This document shows positions 25,847 to 33,912 of a stretch of 64,000 nucleotides of DNA, piece after piece (positions within the stretch are counted from its first letter, which is position 1; the number at the start of each line of letters is the position of its first letter). The stretch comes from an uncultured Paracoccaceae bacterium. GTDB lineage: Bacteria; Pseudomonadota; Alphaproteobacteria; Rhodobacterales; Rhodobacteraceae. Under the pieces are notes generated by a model, which worked only from the letters and a program-made list of their open reading frames with translations, was not told the DNA's origin and made no database searches. The DNA is taken from assembly GCA_937916485.1 (NCBI GenBank), contig CALFSV010000256.1:46581-110580 (forward strand), written 5' to 3'. A program made the position numbers and the translations under genes.

Positions 25847-27310
25847 ATGACAAAGACGGCGGCGATCATTGGGGGCGGTGTCATTGGCGGCGGCTGGGCG
25901 GCCCGGTTTCTGTTGATGGGCTGGGATGTCAGGGTCTTTGACCCAGACCCCGAAGCGGAACGCAAGATATCCGAGGTTCTGGCCAATGCCCGCGCCTCCT
26001 TGCCCGGTCTGGCAGACGTCGCCCTGCCGGAGGAAGGTCAGCTTAGCTATCACGATACCATGTCCGACGCCGTGGCCGGGGCAAGCTGGATACAGGAAAG
26101 CGTGCCCGAACGGCTGGAGTTGAAGCGCAAGGTCTACCAGACCCTGCAAGAGCATTGTGCCGAGGATGCGATCCTTGGTTCGTCCACCTCGGGCTTCAAA
26201 CCGTCAGAGCTTCAGAATTGCGCCAGCAGGCCGGGCCAGATCGTGGTGACCCATCCGTTCAACCCGGTCTATTTGCTTCCCTTGATCGAGCTGGTCACGA
26301 CCGAGGCCAACCCGGCCCATGTGGTCGACCGGGCCAAGGCAGTTCTGCAAGGAATCGGCTGCCACCCCCTGCACCTGCGCCGCGAGATCGACGCCCATAT
26401 CGCGGACCGGTTCCTTGAGGCCGTCTGGCGCGAGGCGCTTTGGCTGATCAAGGATGGCATCGCCTCGACCGAAGAGATCGACGACGCGATCCGCTATGGA
26501 TTTGGCCTGCGCTGGGCGCAGATGGGCCTGTTCGAGACCTATCGCATCGCCGGGGGCGAGGCCGGGATGCGCCATTTCGTTGAGCAGTTTGGGCCCTGCC
26601 TGTCCTGGCCCTGGACCAAGCTGATGGATGTGCCCGAACTGACGGACGAGCTGATCGACATGATCGCCGATCAGTCCGACGCCCAGTCCGGCGCCCATAG
26701 CATTCGGCAGCTTGAGCGGATCCGCGACACCAATCTGGTCAGCATCCTGCGCGGGCTCAAGGCGCAGGACTGGGGTGCAGGGAAACTTTTGAATGCGCAG
26801 GATCGCCGGATCGGCGGGTTGCCATCGACACTGGACGAGGTCGCTGACCTCGCCGCCCCGATCCTTGTGGTGGACCGGGCAGTCCCCCTCGACTGGACGG
26901 ACTACAACGGCCACATGAACGAGGCCCGCTATCTGCAGGCGTTTGGGGATGCGACCGATCGTTTCATGATGCTGGTGGGCTGTGACGCGGATTACATCGC
27001 CTCGGGCGGGTCCTACTTCACCGCCGAAACCCACATCCGCCATATTGACGAGGTGCGGGCCGGGGCGCGGATTCGCGTCGTCAGCCAGTGCCTGATGGGC
27101 GAGGGGAAAAAGCTGCACCTGTTCCACCGGATGTACGAAGGCGACCGGTTGCTGGCGACGGGCGAGCATATGTTGATCCACGTCAGCCTTGAGACCCGCA
27201 AGGCCAGCGTTCCGGATGACCGCGTGGCGGTCCCGCTGGCCCGCATTGCGGCGGCCCATGCCGGACTGCCGCGTCCCGAAGGGGCGGGTGCTGCTGTCGG
27301 AGTGCGCTAG
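25847..27310 (+). CDS. L-carnitine 3-dehydrogenase fused to betainyl-CoA thioesterase
   Basis: The 487 residues comprise two enzymes. Residues 1-320 are a 3-hydroxyacyl-CoA-dehydrogenase-like carnitine dehydrogenase: Rossmann loop GGGVIGGGWAARF, catalytic HPFNPVYLLPLIE, and the helical C-terminal region. Residues about 340-480 are a hotdog-fold thioesterase (DWTDYNGHMNEARYLQAF, with the DYNGHMN core typical of the 4HBT/YbgC group). Stand-alone dehydrogenases are about 320 residues. In known carnitine degraders the fused form oxidises carnitine and hydrolyses betainyl-CoA to glycine betaine, so with the neighbouring BKACE it gives the whole carnitine-to-betaine route. It ends with a stop codon that overlaps the convergent regulator gene. 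Confidence 0.9.
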   Translation: MTKTAAIIGGGVIGGGWAARFLLMGWDVRVFDPDPEAERKISEVLANARASLPGLADVALPEEGQLSYHDTMSDAVAGASWIQESVPERLELKRKVYQTLQEHCAEDAILGSSTSGFKPSELQNCASRPGQIVVTHPFNPVYLLPLIELVTTEANPAHVVDRAKAVLQGIGCHPLHLRREIDAHIADRFLEAVWREALWLIKDGIASTEEIDDAIRYGFGLRWAQMGLFETYRIAGGEAGMRHFVEQFGPCLSWPWTKLMDVPELTDELIDMIADQSDAQSGAHSIRQLERIRDTNLVSILRGLKAQDWGAGKLLNAQDRRIGGLPSTLDEVADLAAPILVVDRAVPLDWTDYNGHMNEARYLQAFGDATDRFMMLVGCDADYIASGGSYFTAETHIRHIDEVRAGARIRVVSQCLMGEGKKLHLFHRMYEGDRLLATGEHMLIHVSLETRKASVPDDRVAVPLARIAAAHAGLPRPEGAGAAVGVR

Positions 27311-28179
27311 TCCAGGCTCCGGTCCAGCTCGCGGCGCAGGGCGATCAGGTGATCGGTCACCGTATGGGCGGGCACTTCGGCCGCCCGGACCAGACCGTCG
27401 AAATGGCGGCTGATCGCTTGCACCCGCTCTTTGTCGCGAAAGGCAAGGTAGTTGCGGCCCAGATAGATGACGGCCAACAGCGGGCCAAAGACGGTGACAG
27501 GGGCAGAAAACAGGCGGCGGGCGTCGAACAGGTAAAGGCGCAGGGTCGGGTACAGTTGGCTGTGAAGCTCGATCATATGATCAAGCTGCGCCTTGCGGAT
27601 GTCGGGGGACAGGTCCGCGTAATAGCCCGTCCCGGACGCAAAGGCGGTCATCTCATGCACCGGAAGGGCGATTTCGTAGTCTGACCGCGCCCCGCGCATC
27701 CACTCGAGCCGGTCCTCACTCGCGCCGATGGCCTGACCGGTCGTGCGGCCTAGGGACGGGGTATACTCCCACTCCAACATTTCCGGCGTCTTGAGCATGT
27801 CGGGCAGGCCGGCAGGCACATGCCGGATCTTGTAGCCTGCGGCCTCCTGGTGCCAGTTAAAGATCTGTTCATCTACCAGCGCCCTGGGCGCCTCGGTGAT
27901 CGACATGGCGGCGGCGATCAGGTCGGCGGCCCGTTCCGGTCGGTCCGAAAGACCCAAAAGCCAGTCCGAAGAGACGCCAAGCGCGCTGGCGCAAGAGGCG
28001 ACCAACTGGGCATTGGGAAGGCGGGCCCCACCATCCAGCAAAAGCTGGGAAATGGTCGACCGGTCGACGCCCGCCATCCGGGCCAGCCCGCTTTGGGTCT
28101 CGCGCCGTTCGTCCATCACCTGGCTTAATCTTTCCCGAAAAAGCTGAGCGCGGTCCCGTTTGTCGAGTTTTGTCACCAT
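27307..28179 (-). CDS. Helix-turn-helix (XRE-type) regulator, convergent with the carnitine genes
   Basis: A 290-residue protein with an N-terminal lambda-repressor-like HTH (TQSGLARMAGVDRSTISQLLLDGGARLPN, about residues 28-55), then GVSSDWLLGLSD, typical of XRE proteins, and a larger C-terminal ligand- or oligomerisation domain (YEIALPVHEMTAFASGTGYYADL, LRLYLFDARRLFSAPVTVFGPLLAVIYLGRNYLAF) that I cannot name. Its stop codon overlaps the stop of the carnitine dehydrogenase gene by two to four bases on the opposite strand. Position suggests it controls carnitine use or the DUF2061-desaturase genes that diverge from it, but no operator was identified. Confidence 0.75.
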   Translation of the reverse strand: MVTKLDKRDRAQLFRERLSQVMDERRETQSGLARMAGVDRSTISQLLLDGGARLPNAQLVASCASALGVSSDWLLGLSDRPERAADLIAAAMSITEAPRALVDEQIFNWHQEAAGYKIRHVPAGLPDMLKTPEMLEWEYTPSLGRTTGQAIGASEDRLEWMRGARSDYEIALPVHEMTAFASGTGYYADLSPDIRKAQLDHMIELHSQLYPTLRLYLFDARRLFSAPVTVFGPLLAVIYLGRNYLAFRDKERVQAISRHFDGLVRAAEVPAHTVTDHLIALRRELDRSLD

Positions 28180-28284
28180 AGCAAGAATTATCGCACAGAT
28201 GATGGATTTTGTTAAGTAGATACAGAATGGCCGGCCGCCGCGCTGCGGCGTTACATTTCTGTCATGCAATCAAGGAGTTTTAAC

Positions 28285-28503
28285 GTGGAATCGCGCAAGC
28301 GAAGCCTGGTCAAGGCGCTGATCTGGAACATCATCGGCCTGTCGGTCATGACCCTTGTCGGGCTGGCGATGACCGGATCGGTGGGGCTGGGTGGCACAAT
28401 GGCGTTGATCAACGCGGCCTTGGGGTTTGCCACCTATTTGGTCTACGAACGAGTCTGGGCCCGTATCCATTGGGGTCGTGACAGCTGGGGCGACGATGTC
28501 TGA
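28285..28503 (+). CDS. DUF2061 small membrane protein
   Basis: A 72-residue DUF2061-type protein with two helices (about residues 12-30 and 36-54): SRKRSLVKALIWNIIGLSVM then an ALGFATYLVYERVWARIHW segment, the classic family ending. The start is GTG at 28285 because CAAGGAG sits nine bases before it; an ATG seven codons upstream lies inside that ribosome site. Its stop overlaps the start of the desaturase gene, so the two are coupled. The family function is unknown. Confidence 0.85.
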   Translation: MESRKRSLVKALIWNIIGLSVMTLVGLAMTGSVGLGGTMALINAALGFATYLVYERVWARIHWGRDSWGDDV

Positions 28504-29407
28504 GGTGACTAGCCCCACGAAACGCCGCCGCAATGTTGAGTGGCCGACGCTTGGCCTGATCATCCTTTGCTATGCCCTTTGGATCGCGGGGCTGTTCTGG
28601 CTTCCGGCGGTGTCCCTTTGGCTGGCCGTTTTGGTAGTGGGTGTGATGGCGGCCTTTCACGGCTCTCTTACCCATGAAGTCATCCACGGGCATCCTTTCG
28701 CCAACCTGCGTGTGAACGCGGCCCTTGTCTGGCCGGTGCTCTTGTTGGTGATCCCCTTCGCCCGGTTCCGCGACACCCATCTGGCGCACCACCATGATGC
28801 GGTCCTGACCGACCCTTTTGACGATCCCGAAAGCAATTACCTTGACGGCGGTCTATGGGACCGTTTGCCGCGTCCGGTTCAGGCTGTCCTGGCCTTCAAC
28901 AACCGTCTGGCCGGGCGGTTGATCATTGGGCCGATCGTGGGGCAGCTGGCCTGGATGTGGAGCGATCTGCGGTTGATGCAGAAGGGGGATGGGCAGGTCC
29001 TGCGCGACTGGCTTTGGCACATTCCCTCGGCGGTCGCCGTGCTGGCGGTTGTGGCGGTGTCGCCGATGCCGGTCTGGGCCTATCTGATCGCGGTCTGGTT
29101 CGGGCTGAGCCTCCTCAAGATCCGCACCTTCCTTGAGCATCAGGCCCATGAAAAGGCACGCGGCCGGACTGTCATCATCGAGGACCGTGGGCCGCTTGCC
29201 TTTCTGTTCCTCAACAACAACCTGCACGTGGTCCACCATATGCACCCAAGGGTGCCCTGGTATCGTCTGCCCGCGCTTTATCGGGCGAACCCTGCACGCT
29301 ATCTGGGGTGCAACGGGGGTTACCGGTTCAGGTCTTATGCAGAGGTGTTTGCGCGATACTTCTGGCTGGCAAAGGATCCGGTCGCGCATCCACTCTGGCG
29401 CCGGTAG
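28496..29407 (+). CDS. Membrane fatty acid desaturase/hydroxylase family protein
   Basis: A 303-residue integral membrane di-iron enzyme. The three histidine boxes are visible: HEVIHGHP, HLAHHHD and HVVHHMHP, separated by hydrophobic stretches in the usual order. Such proteins desaturate or hydroxylate acyl chains of lipids or related substrates. Its ATG is within the DUF2061 gene (8-base overlap), which suggests that the small protein acts with it. The C-terminal region (PARYLGCNGGYRF) is short and cytosolic. Substrate position cannot be inferred; hopanoid, ornithine-lipid and free fatty acid variants all exist. Confidence 0.88.
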   Translation: MSEVTSPTKRRRNVEWPTLGLIILCYALWIAGLFWLPAVSLWLAVLVVGVMAAFHGSLTHEVIHGHPFANLRVNAALVWPVLLLVIPFARFRDTHLAHHHDAVLTDPFDDPESNYLDGGLWDRLPRPVQAVLAFNNRLAGRLIIGPIVGQLAWMWSDLRLMQKGDGQVLRDWLWHIPSAVAVLAVVAVSPMPVWAYLIAVWFGLSLLKIRTFLEHQAHEKARGRTVIIEDRGPLAFLFLNNNLHVVHHMHPRVPWYRLPALYRANPARYLGCNGGYRFRSYAEVFARYFWLAKDPVAHPLWRR

Positions 29408-29431
29408 GGGCAGAGTGCCATAGGATTAGGC

Positions 29432-30352
29432 ATGGATGCCTGGATCCCCATCACCATTCTGGCCGCAGCGGCCCAGACCCTGCGCTTTGTCCTGCAAAAG
29501 CAGCTCAAGGGCGTGGGCCTGTCGACGGCCGGGGCGACCTTTGCGCGTTTTGTCTATTCCGCCCCGCTCGCCGCCCTCATGGCGCTGGCCTACTCAGGGG
29601 CAAGCGGGCAGAGCCTGCCCCAGATCCCGCCGGTGTTCTGGGCCTATGCTCTGAGTGGCGGCCTCACCCAGATCCTGGCGACAATGTGCGTCGTGGCGCT
29701 GTTTTCGCACCGGCATTTCGCCGTCGGCATCACGTTCAAGAAGACAGAAGTGCTGCTGAGCGTTCTCGTCGGCCTAGTTGTGCTGGGCGAGGGAGTGTCG
29801 GGGCTGGGGTTGCTGGCCATCCTTATAGGCCTTGGCGGGGTCTTGCTGCTGTCGGACCCGCCGGGAGGGGACGGGGACGGGGGCGGGGGCGGCGCGTGGC
29901 ATCGCCGGATCTGGAACCGGGCGGCGGGGCTTGGGCTGGCCTCGGGCCTGTTCTTTGCCATTTCCGGGGTTGGTTATCGTGGCGCGTCGCTGTCTTTGGC
30001 CACAGGCGACACGTTTCAAAGGGCAGTGGTAACGCTTGCCTGCGTGACGGCGGCACAGGTTCTTGCGATGACCTTCTGGCTGCTTTGGCGGGAACGGGGC
30101 GAGATTACGAGGGTACTGGCGGCCTGGCGGGTCGCGGCGGGAGTTGGGCTGGCGAGCCTGGTGGGATCAACCTGCTGGTTTATCGCCTTTACCTTGCAGA
30201 CGGTCGCCTATGTGAACGCGCTGGGCCAGGTGGAACTGGTGTTTTCCCTGATGGCCGGTGTGTTGATCTTTGGTGAGCGACTCGCACGGCGTGAATGGCA
30301 GGGGATGGCGCTTTTGGGGGCCAGCGTGCTGGGACTGGTCTTGTTTGCCTGA
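29432..30352 (+). CDS. EamA/DMT-superfamily transporter
   Basis: A 306-residue protein with ten predicted membrane helices arranged as two EamA repeats (one ending in GVLLLSDPPG, the second in GASVLGLVLF). The N-terminal repeat starts AAAAQTLRFVLQKQLK and the second has GYRGASLSLATG. The central hydrophilic loop is rich in Gly and Asp (GGDGDGGGGG), a low-complexity linker. DMT proteins export small metabolites or nucleotide-like solutes; the substrate is unknown. It begins 24 bases after the desaturase gene and may share its transcript. Confidence 0.85.
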   Translation: MDAWIPITILAAAAQTLRFVLQKQLKGVGLSTAGATFARFVYSAPLAALMALAYSGASGQSLPQIPPVFWAYALSGGLTQILATMCVVALFSHRHFAVGITFKKTEVLLSVLVGLVVLGEGVSGLGLLAILIGLGGVLLLSDPPGGDGDGGGGGAWHRRIWNRAAGLGLASGLFFAISGVGYRGASLSLATGDTFQRAVVTLACVTAAQVLAMTFWLLWRERGEITRVLAAWRVAAGVGLASLVGSTCWFIAFTLQTVAYVNALGQVELVFSLMAGVLIFGERLARREWQGMALLGASVLGLVLFA

Positions 30353-30378
30353 CGGCAGCGCTATCGGCTGGGTCGGAT

Positions 30379-30413
30379 GCCTCCGGCGGGAATATTTCTT
30401 GCAAGAAAAAGCG
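30379..30413 (+). repeat. REP-like intergenic element (copy C)
   Basis: Reads GCCTCCGGCGGGAATATTT then CTTGCAAG as a small palindrome and AAAAAGCG. It lies in the 70-base convergent gap between the EamA and Nudix genes. The core GCCTCCGGCGGG-ATATTT is shared with copies A, B and D. Confidence 0.7.
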
Positions 30414-30422
30414 CAAGGTGCG

Positions 30423-31112
30423 TCAGAGAGAGCCAAGCGGGCTTTGTCCGCCAAGGCGGGAGACCAGCAGCGCCTCGTCATCGTTGCGGAAGTAGGGGAC
30501 GAGGGCGGGTGGGCCGGGAACGTCGAGCCGGGCGGCAAGCTCTGCCAGCACCACCTCGGTTATGAAGGGCAGGTCAAAGCTGCGGGCCTTGTCGATGGGC
30601 ACCCATTGCAGGTGGCTGAGTTCGTCGGCCGCCCGGCTGAAGTCATCAGGATCAGAGGCGAGCTGGTCGGCCTCCGCCATCAGGAACCGGGCATCGAACC
30701 GGCGCGGACGCCCTGGCGGGGTGACGGCGCGAAAGATGAAGGTCAGCCCCGAGGCATCTGGTCGATGCCCGGTTGCAGCAAACTCCGACCAGTCGGGCGG
30801 GGCATCGTGCCAGTCTGAAGGCCGGCCCAGGATCTGCCCGGTCTCTTCCCACAGTTCGCGGATCGCGGCAGCGGCCAGCGTATCGGGTGTCCGCAGGCTG
30901 TTTTCGGCCAGCCGCGCGGAGCAGGGATGGGGGAGCGGGCCTGCCAGAGGGATGCGGGCATCGCCGTCATCGACCGCGCCACCCGGAAAGACGAACTTCA
31001 TCGGCATGAAGGCGGCTGTCGCCCCGCGTTGCCCCATCAGGATCGCCGGAGCCGTAGTCCGGTCGCGCAACAGGATGATCGTCGCGGCATCGCGAAGGGC
31101 CGTCTTGTCCAT
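30423..31112 (-). CDS. Nudix hydrolase (NUDT19/RNA-pyrophosphohydrolase-like, with insert)
   Basis: A 229-residue Nudix protein. The start of the box is FPGGAVDDGD and its catalytic end is RELWEETG, but the two are separated by about 45 residues (RIPLAGPLPHPCSARLAENSLRTPDT...), the layout seen in NUDT7/NUDT19-like CoA or acyl-CoA diphosphatases. A C-terminal LPFITEVVLAEL helix follows. It hydrolyses a nucleoside diphosphate linked to another group; the inserted box hints at CoA derivatives but does not prove it. Single gene, convergent with the transporter. Confidence 0.85.
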   Translation of the reverse strand: MDKTALRDAATIILLRDRTTAPAILMGQRGATAAFMPMKFVFPGGAVDDGDARIPLAGPLPHPCSARLAENSLRTPDTLAAAAIRELWEETGQILGRPSDWHDAPPDWSEFAATGHRPDASGLTFIFRAVTPPGRPRRFDARFLMAEADQLASDPDDFSRAADELSHLQWVPIDKARSFDLPFITEVVLAELAARLDVPGPPALVPYFRNDDEALLVSRLGGQSPLGSL

Positions 31113-31134
31113 ATGGCGCCCTCCTCATCAGTAC

Positions 31135-31527
31135 CTAGTCGGAATGACCGAACCCGTGCATCCGTCGCGCCCATTGAATGGCCACGACGACGCCCTTCAG
31201 CCGGGGCAGAAGATAGAGCGAAAGGGCGACAGTTCCCAAGGTGAAAACCGAGGCCAGGACCATGGGTTCTGGTCTGTACGTCTCGAACACCAGAAGGATG
31301 AGGGGGGCCATCAGGTGCCCGACGATCAGGATCGTGAGATAGGCAGGGCCATCGTCAGCCCGGTGATGGGACAGGACCTGTCCGCAGGCAGGGCATTCAT
31401 CGACGACCTTGAGATACCCGTCAAACAGGTGTCCTTCGCCACATTTTGGGCATTTGCGCCGAAACCCGTTGATCATGGCGGGTCGGGTCGGGCGGTCGAT
31501 TTCGGTCACTGTCGCAGTCTGGGTCAT
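31135..31527 (-). CDS. DUF983 membrane protein with zinc-ribbon-like Cys pairs
   Basis: A 130-residue DUF983 protein. The N-terminus has two CxxC pairs (CPKCGEGHLF and CPACGQVL), which may bind zinc, followed by HHRADDGPAYLTILIVG and two or three membrane helices. The start at MTQTATVTE has ACGAGGA before it. The DUF983 family is widespread in alphaproteobacteria, often near oxidase or lipid genes, and its role is undescribed. Here it lies between a Nudix gene and an EF-hand protein, both on separate transcripts. Confidence 0.82.
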   Translation of the reverse strand: MTQTATVTEIDRPTRPAMINGFRRKCPKCGEGHLFDGYLKVVDECPACGQVLSHHRADDGPAYLTILIVGHLMAPLILLVFETYRPEPMVLASVFTLGTVALSLYLLPRLKGVVVAIQWARRMHGFGHSD

Positions 31528-31735
31528 GTCGTATCCTCGTGTTGAACCACACATGCGCCTTTTGGGATGCATTGAAAAGCCCGGAAGGGCAGGTTGCGGC
31601 CTGATGTCACCCGCATACCCGTCATGCACCAAAAAAACCGTGCCTGTGCGACGGAACTTTGCCTGACCGTCGTTTAGGGAGGGACTCGGGTAAAGAAGCC
31701 CGAGGTTCTTGGAAGCCGAATTGAGGATGATACCG

Positions 31736-32293
31736 ATGAGAACCGCACTTTTGACGACAGCCATCGCGGCTGCTTTGGTTGTGACCCAGGTGTCGGCACA
31801 GGGGATGGACGACAGGTCCGGCCCGCGAGGAGCGATGGCGAGCTTTGCCGAACTGGATGCCGATGGCGATGGCAACCTGACCCTCGACGAAATGAGTGCA
31901 GCCGGTGCAGCCCGGTTTGCGATGGCCGACACCGATGGTGACGGCGGTCTGTCTGTTGCGGAACTGACGGCCCGAGCCGAAGAGGGTATGATGCAGCGTA
32001 TGGCCGACCGTGTTGCGTCGATGCTTGACCGTCGTGACAGCAACGGCGACGGCCTGCTGCAGCCCGACGAAATGATGGGGCGTGGTCCAGGCCCCGAGCG
32101 CATGTTTGACCGCTTGGATACTGACGACGATGGTGTCGTGTCACAAGCCGAGTTCGACGCCATGCAGGCCCGCATGCACGACCGTCGCGCCGACCGCGGC
32201 GAGGGCGGCCCGCGTGGAGATCATGGAGGGCGTGGCGATCACGGCCAACATGGTCACCATGGCGACCACCAGGGGCCTCGTGATCGGGGCTGA
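31736..32293 (+). CDS. Secreted EF-hand protein with four calcium-binding loops and a His-rich tail
   Basis: A 185-residue protein with a signal peptide (MRTALLTTAIAAALVVTQVSAQG) and four canonical EF loops: DADGDGNLTLDE, DTDGDGGLSVAE, DSNGDGLLQPDE and DTDDDGVVSQAE. All four keep the 1, 3, 5 and 12 acidic positions, so all should bind Ca. The tail (HGGRGDHGQHGHHGDH) is His/Gly-rich and may bind transition metals. It is expected in the periplasm. The start ATG at 31736 is chosen because GAGG lies nine bases upstream. It heads a plus-strand set with an ECF sigma factor, its regulator and a Spy/CpxP-like protein, suggesting a role in sensing or buffering metal or envelope stress. Confidence 0.9.
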   Translation: MRTALLTTAIAAALVVTQVSAQGMDDRSGPRGAMASFAELDADGDGNLTLDEMSAAGAARFAMADTDGDGGLSVAELTARAEEGMMQRMADRVASMLDRRDSNGDGLLQPDEMMGRGPGPERMFDRLDTDDDGVVSQAEFDAMQARMHDRRADRGEGGPRGDHGGRGDHGQHGHHGDHQGPRDRG

Positions 32294-32379
32294 CGCGCCC
32301 GACAAGTGCTAGGGTGGGCCGATCTGTCGGCCCGCCCGACGATGGACGCCGCCCCGGTACGGAGCTACGACAGTCTGCA

Positions 32380-32988
32380 ATGGATATGGCGACACAACAG
32401 CAAGGGTCGCGGCCCGCCGACACAGGTCCCGATCCCGACGGGGCCCTGCTGGTCGCCTTTGCCAATGGCGATCCGGAGGCCGCCCGCCTGCTGACGGGCA
32501 GGCTGGTGCCAAAGGTCCTGGGGCAGGCCATGCGCATGCTCACCGACCGGGCCGAGGCAGAAGACGTTACCCAGGAGGCGATGGTCCGGCTGTGGCGGAT
32601 CGCACCGGACTGGCGTCAGGGCGAGGCCAGGGTCTCAACCTGGTTGTACCGGGTGACGGCCAACCTGTGCACGGACCGGCTGCGCCGGAGACGTCAGACC
32701 GTGTCCCTCGACGGGGTGACAGACCCTGCGGATGGCGCGGCCTCGGTGGCCGATCAGATGCAGGGGCAGGCCCGGATGTCGGCCCTGTCGGCCGCGCTGG
32801 CCGCGCTGCCGGACCGGCAGGCACAGGCGGTTGCCCTTCGGCATCTGGAGGGTCTGGCGAATCCAGAGATTGCCGAGATCATGGACATAAGCGTCGAGGC
32901 GGTCGAAAGTCTGACCGCCCGGGGAAAAAGGGCGTTGGCGGCCATTCTGGCGGGGCGCAAAGCAGAATTGGGGTATGAAGATGAGTGA
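32380..32988 (+). CDS. RNA polymerase sigma factor (ECF-type)
   Basis: A 202-residue sigma-70 family protein with region 2 (EDVTQEAMVRLWRIAPDWRQGEARVSTWLYRVTANLCTDRLRRRR) and region 4 (LAALPDRQAQAVALRHLEGLANPEIAEIMDISVEAVESLTARGKRAL). Region 3 is absent, so it is an ECF-type alternative sigma factor. The start is put at MDMATQQQ since the region 2 fold begins soon after; an earlier start would add a low-complexity extension. Its stop overlaps the start of the next gene by several bases, the classic arrangement for a sigma factor with its anti-sigma factor. Target promoters were not searched. Confidence 0.85.
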   Translation: MDMATQQQGSRPADTGPDPDGALLVAFANGDPEAARLLTGRLVPKVLGQAMRMLTDRAEAEDVTQEAMVRLWRIAPDWRQGEARVSTWLYRVTANLCTDRLRRRRQTVSLDGVTDPADGAASVADQMQGQARMSALSAALAALPDRQAQAVALRHLEGLANPEIAEIMDISVEAVESLTARGKRALAAILAGRKAELGYEDE

Positions 32989-33358
32989 CCCGACTATGGA
33001 CAATCACCTTGCAGCCGACATGGCGGCCTTGGACGCCCTCTTGGCCGAGGTCGCGGCAAGCCCCGTCGAGGCGCCGGGCGATGACCTTGTAGCACGGATC
33101 CTTGCGGATGCCGGCGCGGCCCAGGTCGATACCGTCGCGGCCCCGGCCTCTGTCCCAGTGACGCCGGCCTGGCGGGGCTGGCTTGACGCCTTGGGTGGCT
33201 GGCCGACTCTGGGTGGGCTGACTGCCGCGGCCGTGACGGGCCTCTGGATCGGGGTTGCCCCGCCGGCGGCCGTCGACGATCTGGTCGCGAGCGTCCTGGG
33301 TGAAACCGTGTCCCTGGATCTGGCCGGACTGGGCGATACTTTTGAATTGGAGGGCTAG
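32981..33358 (+). CDS. Small membrane-anchored protein, likely anti-sigma factor
   Basis: A 125-residue protein with an N-terminal acidic cytosolic segment (MDNHLAADMAALDALLAEVAASP) and one hydrophobic helix (about residues 66-90, GGLTAAAVTGLWIGVAPP). No zinc-binding HxxxCxxC motif of ZAS-type anti-sigma factors is present. Its role as regulator of the adjacent ECF sigma factor is inferred from overlap of start and stop and from the periplasmic sensor that follows. Two ATGs (32975, 32981) are possible. Confidence 0.65.
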   Translation: MSDPTMDNHLAADMAALDALLAEVAASPVEAPGDDLVARILADAGAAQVDTVAAPASVPVTPAWRGWLDALGGWPTLGGLTAAAVTGLWIGVAPPAAVDDLVASVLGETVSLDLAGLGDTFELEG

Positions 33359-33361
33359 GGG

Positions 33362-33853
33362 ATGCCGCAGGAACCAAAGGCGGCTGGCCCGTCGTCCAGA
33401 GGATTACGCCTCGCTCTTGTTGCGTCGCTGGCCCTTAACCTTCTGTTTGTCGGTCTTGCCGTCGGAGCGGCCTTTAACTGGCGTTCCGGCGGCGGGCCCC
33501 CGCGCAGCTTTGACCTGTCCGTCGGTCCTTTGGGCCGGGCGTTGGAGCCTGAGGACCGTCGGGCCATCGCAGAGGCCCTGCGTGACCGGGCCCGGATCCG
33601 GCCGCCCAGCCGTTCCGACCGTGAAGCCATGGCGCGGGAGGTGGTCCAGTTGCTCCGAGAGGAGCCCTTTGACCTCGACCGTTTTGCGGATCTGCTCAGC
33701 GCGCAGCGGAGCTTTGGGCAAGAGGTTCAGGCGGCGGCACAGACGGTCTTTGTTGCGCGTATCGCGGGACTGTCCGCCCAGGAGCGTGCCGATTTTGCTG
33801 ACCGGGTCGAGCGGCAATTGGGCCGTGACGGCCATGAAGACCGTCGAAACTGA
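33362..33853 (+). CDS. Periplasmic heavy-metal/stress sensor, Spy-CpxP-like (DUF, RcnB-like)
   Basis: A 163-residue protein with a membrane anchor (LRLALVASLALNLLFVGLAVGAAF) and a mainly helical, charged periplasmic part (EPEDRRAIAEALRDRARIRPP, ERADFADRVERQLG) like the Spy/CpxP-type periplasmic metal-resistance proteins. Spy-like folds are dimers that sense misfolded protein or metals. The gene starts three bases after the anti-sigma-like gene and ends the set, so the probable signal chain is EF-hand or Spy-like sensing, anti-sigma, ECF sigma. This is inference from order. Confidence 0.7.
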   Translation: MPQEPKAAGPSSRGLRLALVASLALNLLFVGLAVGAAFNWRSGGGPPRSFDLSVGPLGRALEPEDRRAIAEALRDRARIRPPSRSDREAMAREVVQLLREEPFDLDRFADLLSAQRSFGQEVQAAAQTVFVARIAGLSAQERADFADRVERQLGRDGHEDRRN

Positions 33854-33912
33854 GGGGTAGGCGTCCGCTTCAAGAGTGAGCCGGCTTTTTTCGCGAGCCC
33901 GACCCTCTCCGG

